DNA from: CAWBBA01 sp963729795
Lineage (GTDB): Bacteria > Desulfobacterota > Desulfomonilia > Desulfomonilales > Desulfomonilaceae
NCBI GenBank assembly: GCA_963729795.1
Contig: CAVSPC010000032.1
Coordinates: 23,709-87,708 of the forward strand
Length of the DNA stretch: 64,000 nucleotides
Direction: 5' to 3'
The position numbers and the translations under genes were made by a program. The notes beneath the pieces were generated by a model, which saw only the letters and a program-made list of their open reading frames with translations, was not told where the DNA came from and ran no database searches. Numbering within the stretch: position 1 is the stretch's first letter; every line of letters begins with the position of its first letter. Below, in pieces: positions 62,149-64,000 of the stretch.

Positions 62149-62473
62149 GAGAACTATTCCGGACCATGGAACAGACCTGTTTGCCTGCGGGGAGAGGGGG
62201 GACTGAAATGCCTTCTCTTGCCATCCATTCTCTATGCGGGGCAAGAGAAGATACTACACAGGTGGCCTTGGGCAACGGTGCGTTCCTGCCGGTGTCATTT
62301 CGAATCCATTCTCGGGCAGAACGAAGCAGTCTTTTCATTGCGAGCGGAAAATCCAAGTTTGTTTGGTCGGTCCCGTTCCTCGCTGTGCAGCCCCGCTCGT
62401 TGGTCGAGGTGGCCTTCTCCTTGACCTGAGTCTTCAAAAGCCTTACCCTGTATGGAAGTCGTGAGGAGGCAAC
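62149..62473. other. Region between iorB and a small frameshifted gene
   Basis: No supported gene. Several short frames overlap on both strands, none with clear protein character; a further decayed or error-rich gene cannot be excluded. A GAGGAGG site lies at the right end. Confidence 0.35.
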
Positions 62474-62735
62474 GTGGGGATTGAGGAGGTACTGTTGGGG
62501 CTGGCTGATCGCGTACTCTGATTTCGACGAGGCCTCGCTGGGTCAGCTTCAGGAGAAATACTTGAAGAAGGTCTCGGAGTTTTCACCGACTCGGGATTGG
62601 GAACGATCCATAGTAGTATACTTCTTGATCAATTCCGTGCGTGTGAAGAACAAGATTTTCAACGAGAAAGTAAAAGGCTCCGACCCGCCCGACCCGCCGA
62701 GATCCTCCAGAAACACGCTGAAAATAGTTAAATAA
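62474..62735 (+). pseudogene. Small hypothetical protein with one frameshift
   Basis: A GTG after GAGGAGG begins GIEEVLLGLADRVL; after a shift near 62515 the frame continues SDFDEASLGQLQEKYLKKVS and RDWERSIVVYFLINSVRVKN, ending LKIVK. The joined protein of about 85 residues is helical and charged, with no family that I recognise. Confidence 0.4.
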
Positions 62736-62958
62736 ATGTGATTATTTAACTATTGCAGCAAGAACTGATCGCATATGATTGAGATGAATGACGGTTCAAA
62801 AGATGCGAAATCCTTTTTTCACCTTGATTTTCTTACAAAAAAAAGTATAATATGAATCGTGGTATCTGTGGGTAGTTCGAGCGGCAATAGAGACTGTTGG
62901 GCACACGAGCCGGCGCTCGGTGGCGTTGCGGACTGCTCTTCTCCAAAGGAGAATCGCT

Positions 62959-64000
62959 ATGCGACGAAGATCGATAGTCCTTATAAGCACAGCCTTAGGG
63001 CTAATGCTGATGGTTGCCCCGGCTCCGGACAGTGGTCGGGGTCAGACCGGCTCTGCCGGATATGAAGGCTCTACTTAATGCAAACGCCTTCCGGAGGCGT
63101 CATGGCAACCAGCCGCCCGTTTATTACCGTACTGGACTAACTACCTGGACAGAATGCAGCAAGAGGGAGGGTATTACGGGATAACGGGCAACTATCCGGG
63201 TTCGGCACCGGTCACCAGCTATTATCCCGCAAACGAGGGCAGCCAGCAACTTCGCCGCAGGAGAATGTAGGTCAGTCAAATATATATTACAATCCTTCCG
63301 AATATTACGCCAACCAGGGCGGCGCCGCGTATCAGGCCCAGGCCCCTGTCGCGTCCGGCAAGCTGTCATCGGGAAGCCAACAAGCCGCTAGGACGTCGGG
63401 CAAGAAACGGCGATTGAGCATGAAAAAGGGCCACAGGCATGCCCAGCAACAGGCTCAATACCGGCAGGGAGAATCCGCAGGATTACGCACAGCAACAGGC
63501 TTATCAACAGCGACTGCAAGCTTACAACAACCGCAGGCTTATCCCCAGCAGCAAGCCTATCAGCAGCAGCTACAGGCCGGTTACCCTCAGCAGCAGTCAG
63601 CCGCTTATCAGCAGCAGCCACAGACCGGTTATATCCCCAGCAGCAAGCCGCTTATCAGCAGCAACCGGGCGTATATCCTGCGGGCCAGGACGGCTATTAT
63701 CAGCAGCAGGGCTATGGGCAGCAGGCCGTACAGCCTCAGGCTGCAGATGCGCAGGGTACATTGAGTTCGGACCCCGCGGTTCAGGCTGCTCAGCAGAAGG
63801 CTTACGACCGCGCGGATCTTGCCCAGCGTGCGGCTGAAATGGCGGCTCAGCAACAGGCGATTACTCAGGTAGCTGACCCAGGCTCAACAGCAGTTTGAAG
63901 TGGCCCAGCAAAGGGTTCGGGAACAGGAGGTAAAGCAGCAGGCCCTTCAGGCTGAAGATCACAAGAAGGCCGTCGCTGACGCTGACGACAGCTTGCGGTC
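62959..64000 (+). pseudogene. Exported Gln/Tyr-rich repeat protein, frameshifted, runs off the window
   Basis: An ATG at 62959 after AAAGGAGAA opens a signal peptide (RRSIVLISTALGLMLMVAPA). Further on, in changing frames, come YYNPSEYYANQGG, then tandem units such as YAQQQAYQQRLQAY and YPQQQAYQQQLQAGYPQQQ, PAGQDGYYQQQGYGQQAVQP, and a helical end QQFEVAQQRVREQEVKQQAL. At least four frame changes are needed. It looks like an envelope or surface low-complexity protein. The C-terminus lies beyond the window. Confidence 0.6.

Noticed and set aside
63414..63764. Short repeats of CAGCAG as a possible CRISPR array
   Set aside because: The repeats encode Gln-rich peptide units of variable length with no constant repeat and unique spacer pattern.
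1..64000. tRNA or rRNA genes
   Set aside because: I read the gaps for T-arm-like GTTCGAAT words and cloverleaf arms; the one hit near 47415 has no cloverleaf context. None could be supported.

Overview
The window reads as a chromosomal piece of a strictly anaerobic, Gram-negative, sulfate-reducer- or syntroph-like bacterium of the Desulfobacterota (former Deltaproteobacteria). Signs are a metV-metF pair, several nitrogenase-cofactor-like (NifX) and ferredoxin-MinD ATPase genes, a sigma-54 activator with a matching -24/-12 promoter, a molybdopterin oxidoreductase, indolepyruvate ferredoxin oxidoreductase, LPS genes (waaA, a heptosyltransferase-like GT9) and two genes with in-frame UGA codons at conserved cysteine positions. 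The genus cannot be fixed from the sequence alone.

Layout. 1-2.5 kb (+): the 3' end of metV, metF, a selenocysteine peroxiredoxin and a CGGC-domain protein. 2.7-15.4 kb (-): a long metallocofactor cluster. In transcription order it holds a NifX-like protein, a DUF5320 protein, Mrp, two NifX proteins, two ferredoxin-MinD ATPases, a DUF59 protein, an FmdB zinc ribbon, NifU, a DUF364 protein, a receiver-like protein, a TrmO-CGGC fusion, an MBL hydrolase, a degenerate second DUF364/receiver pair, MoaE, two small zinc proteins and a CDF transporter fused to a NifX domain. A near-perfect sigma-54 promoter lies at its head, facing a divergent sigma-54 activator at 15.6-16.9 kb. 17.5-23.3 kb (+): beta-oxidation genes, a large GAF protein and a second TrmO. 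23.3-27.7 kb is accessory: an IS1595-type transposon with intact inverted repeats, an 8-bp target duplication and cargo; an IS1-type remnant; and a BglII-like restriction-modification pair.

27.7-45.8 kb: a radical SAM protein, a Gx-transporter/NusG-II pair, a molybdopterin oxidoreductase, nrdR-ribD, tsaC/yrdC, a two-component system bracketed by a 123-bp duplication of the yrdC 3' end, waaA, a LolA/LolB-like protein, asnS, a two-CW protein, a D,D-carboxypeptidase split by an amber codon, GT9 and a J-domain protein. 45.9-55.9 kb: an IS4-like insertion inside a dispersed palindromic repeat, mutL (frameshifted) and ruvB on -, a PAP2 protein, a two-gene PD-(D/E)XK nuclease candidate, then yebC-ruvC-ruvA on +. 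56-64 kb: a CoA-disulfide-reductase-like flavoprotein, arginyltransferase, a CoA-binding protein whose C-terminal conserved Cys codon is UGA followed by a SECIS-like hairpin, and then a stretch where DUF2461, iorA, iorB and a Gln-rich secreted protein are all frameshifted, several times at homopolymers.

The most notable points are the candidate selenocysteine form of the CoA-binding (YccU-type) protein, the sigma-54-controlled metallocofactor cluster, the TrmO-CGGC fusion, the cargo-bearing IS1595-type element, and the small two-nuclease operon between the separated ruvB and ruvCA genes. The many frameshifts in the last 5 kb mean that sequencing or assembly error must be excluded before calling pseudogenes there.
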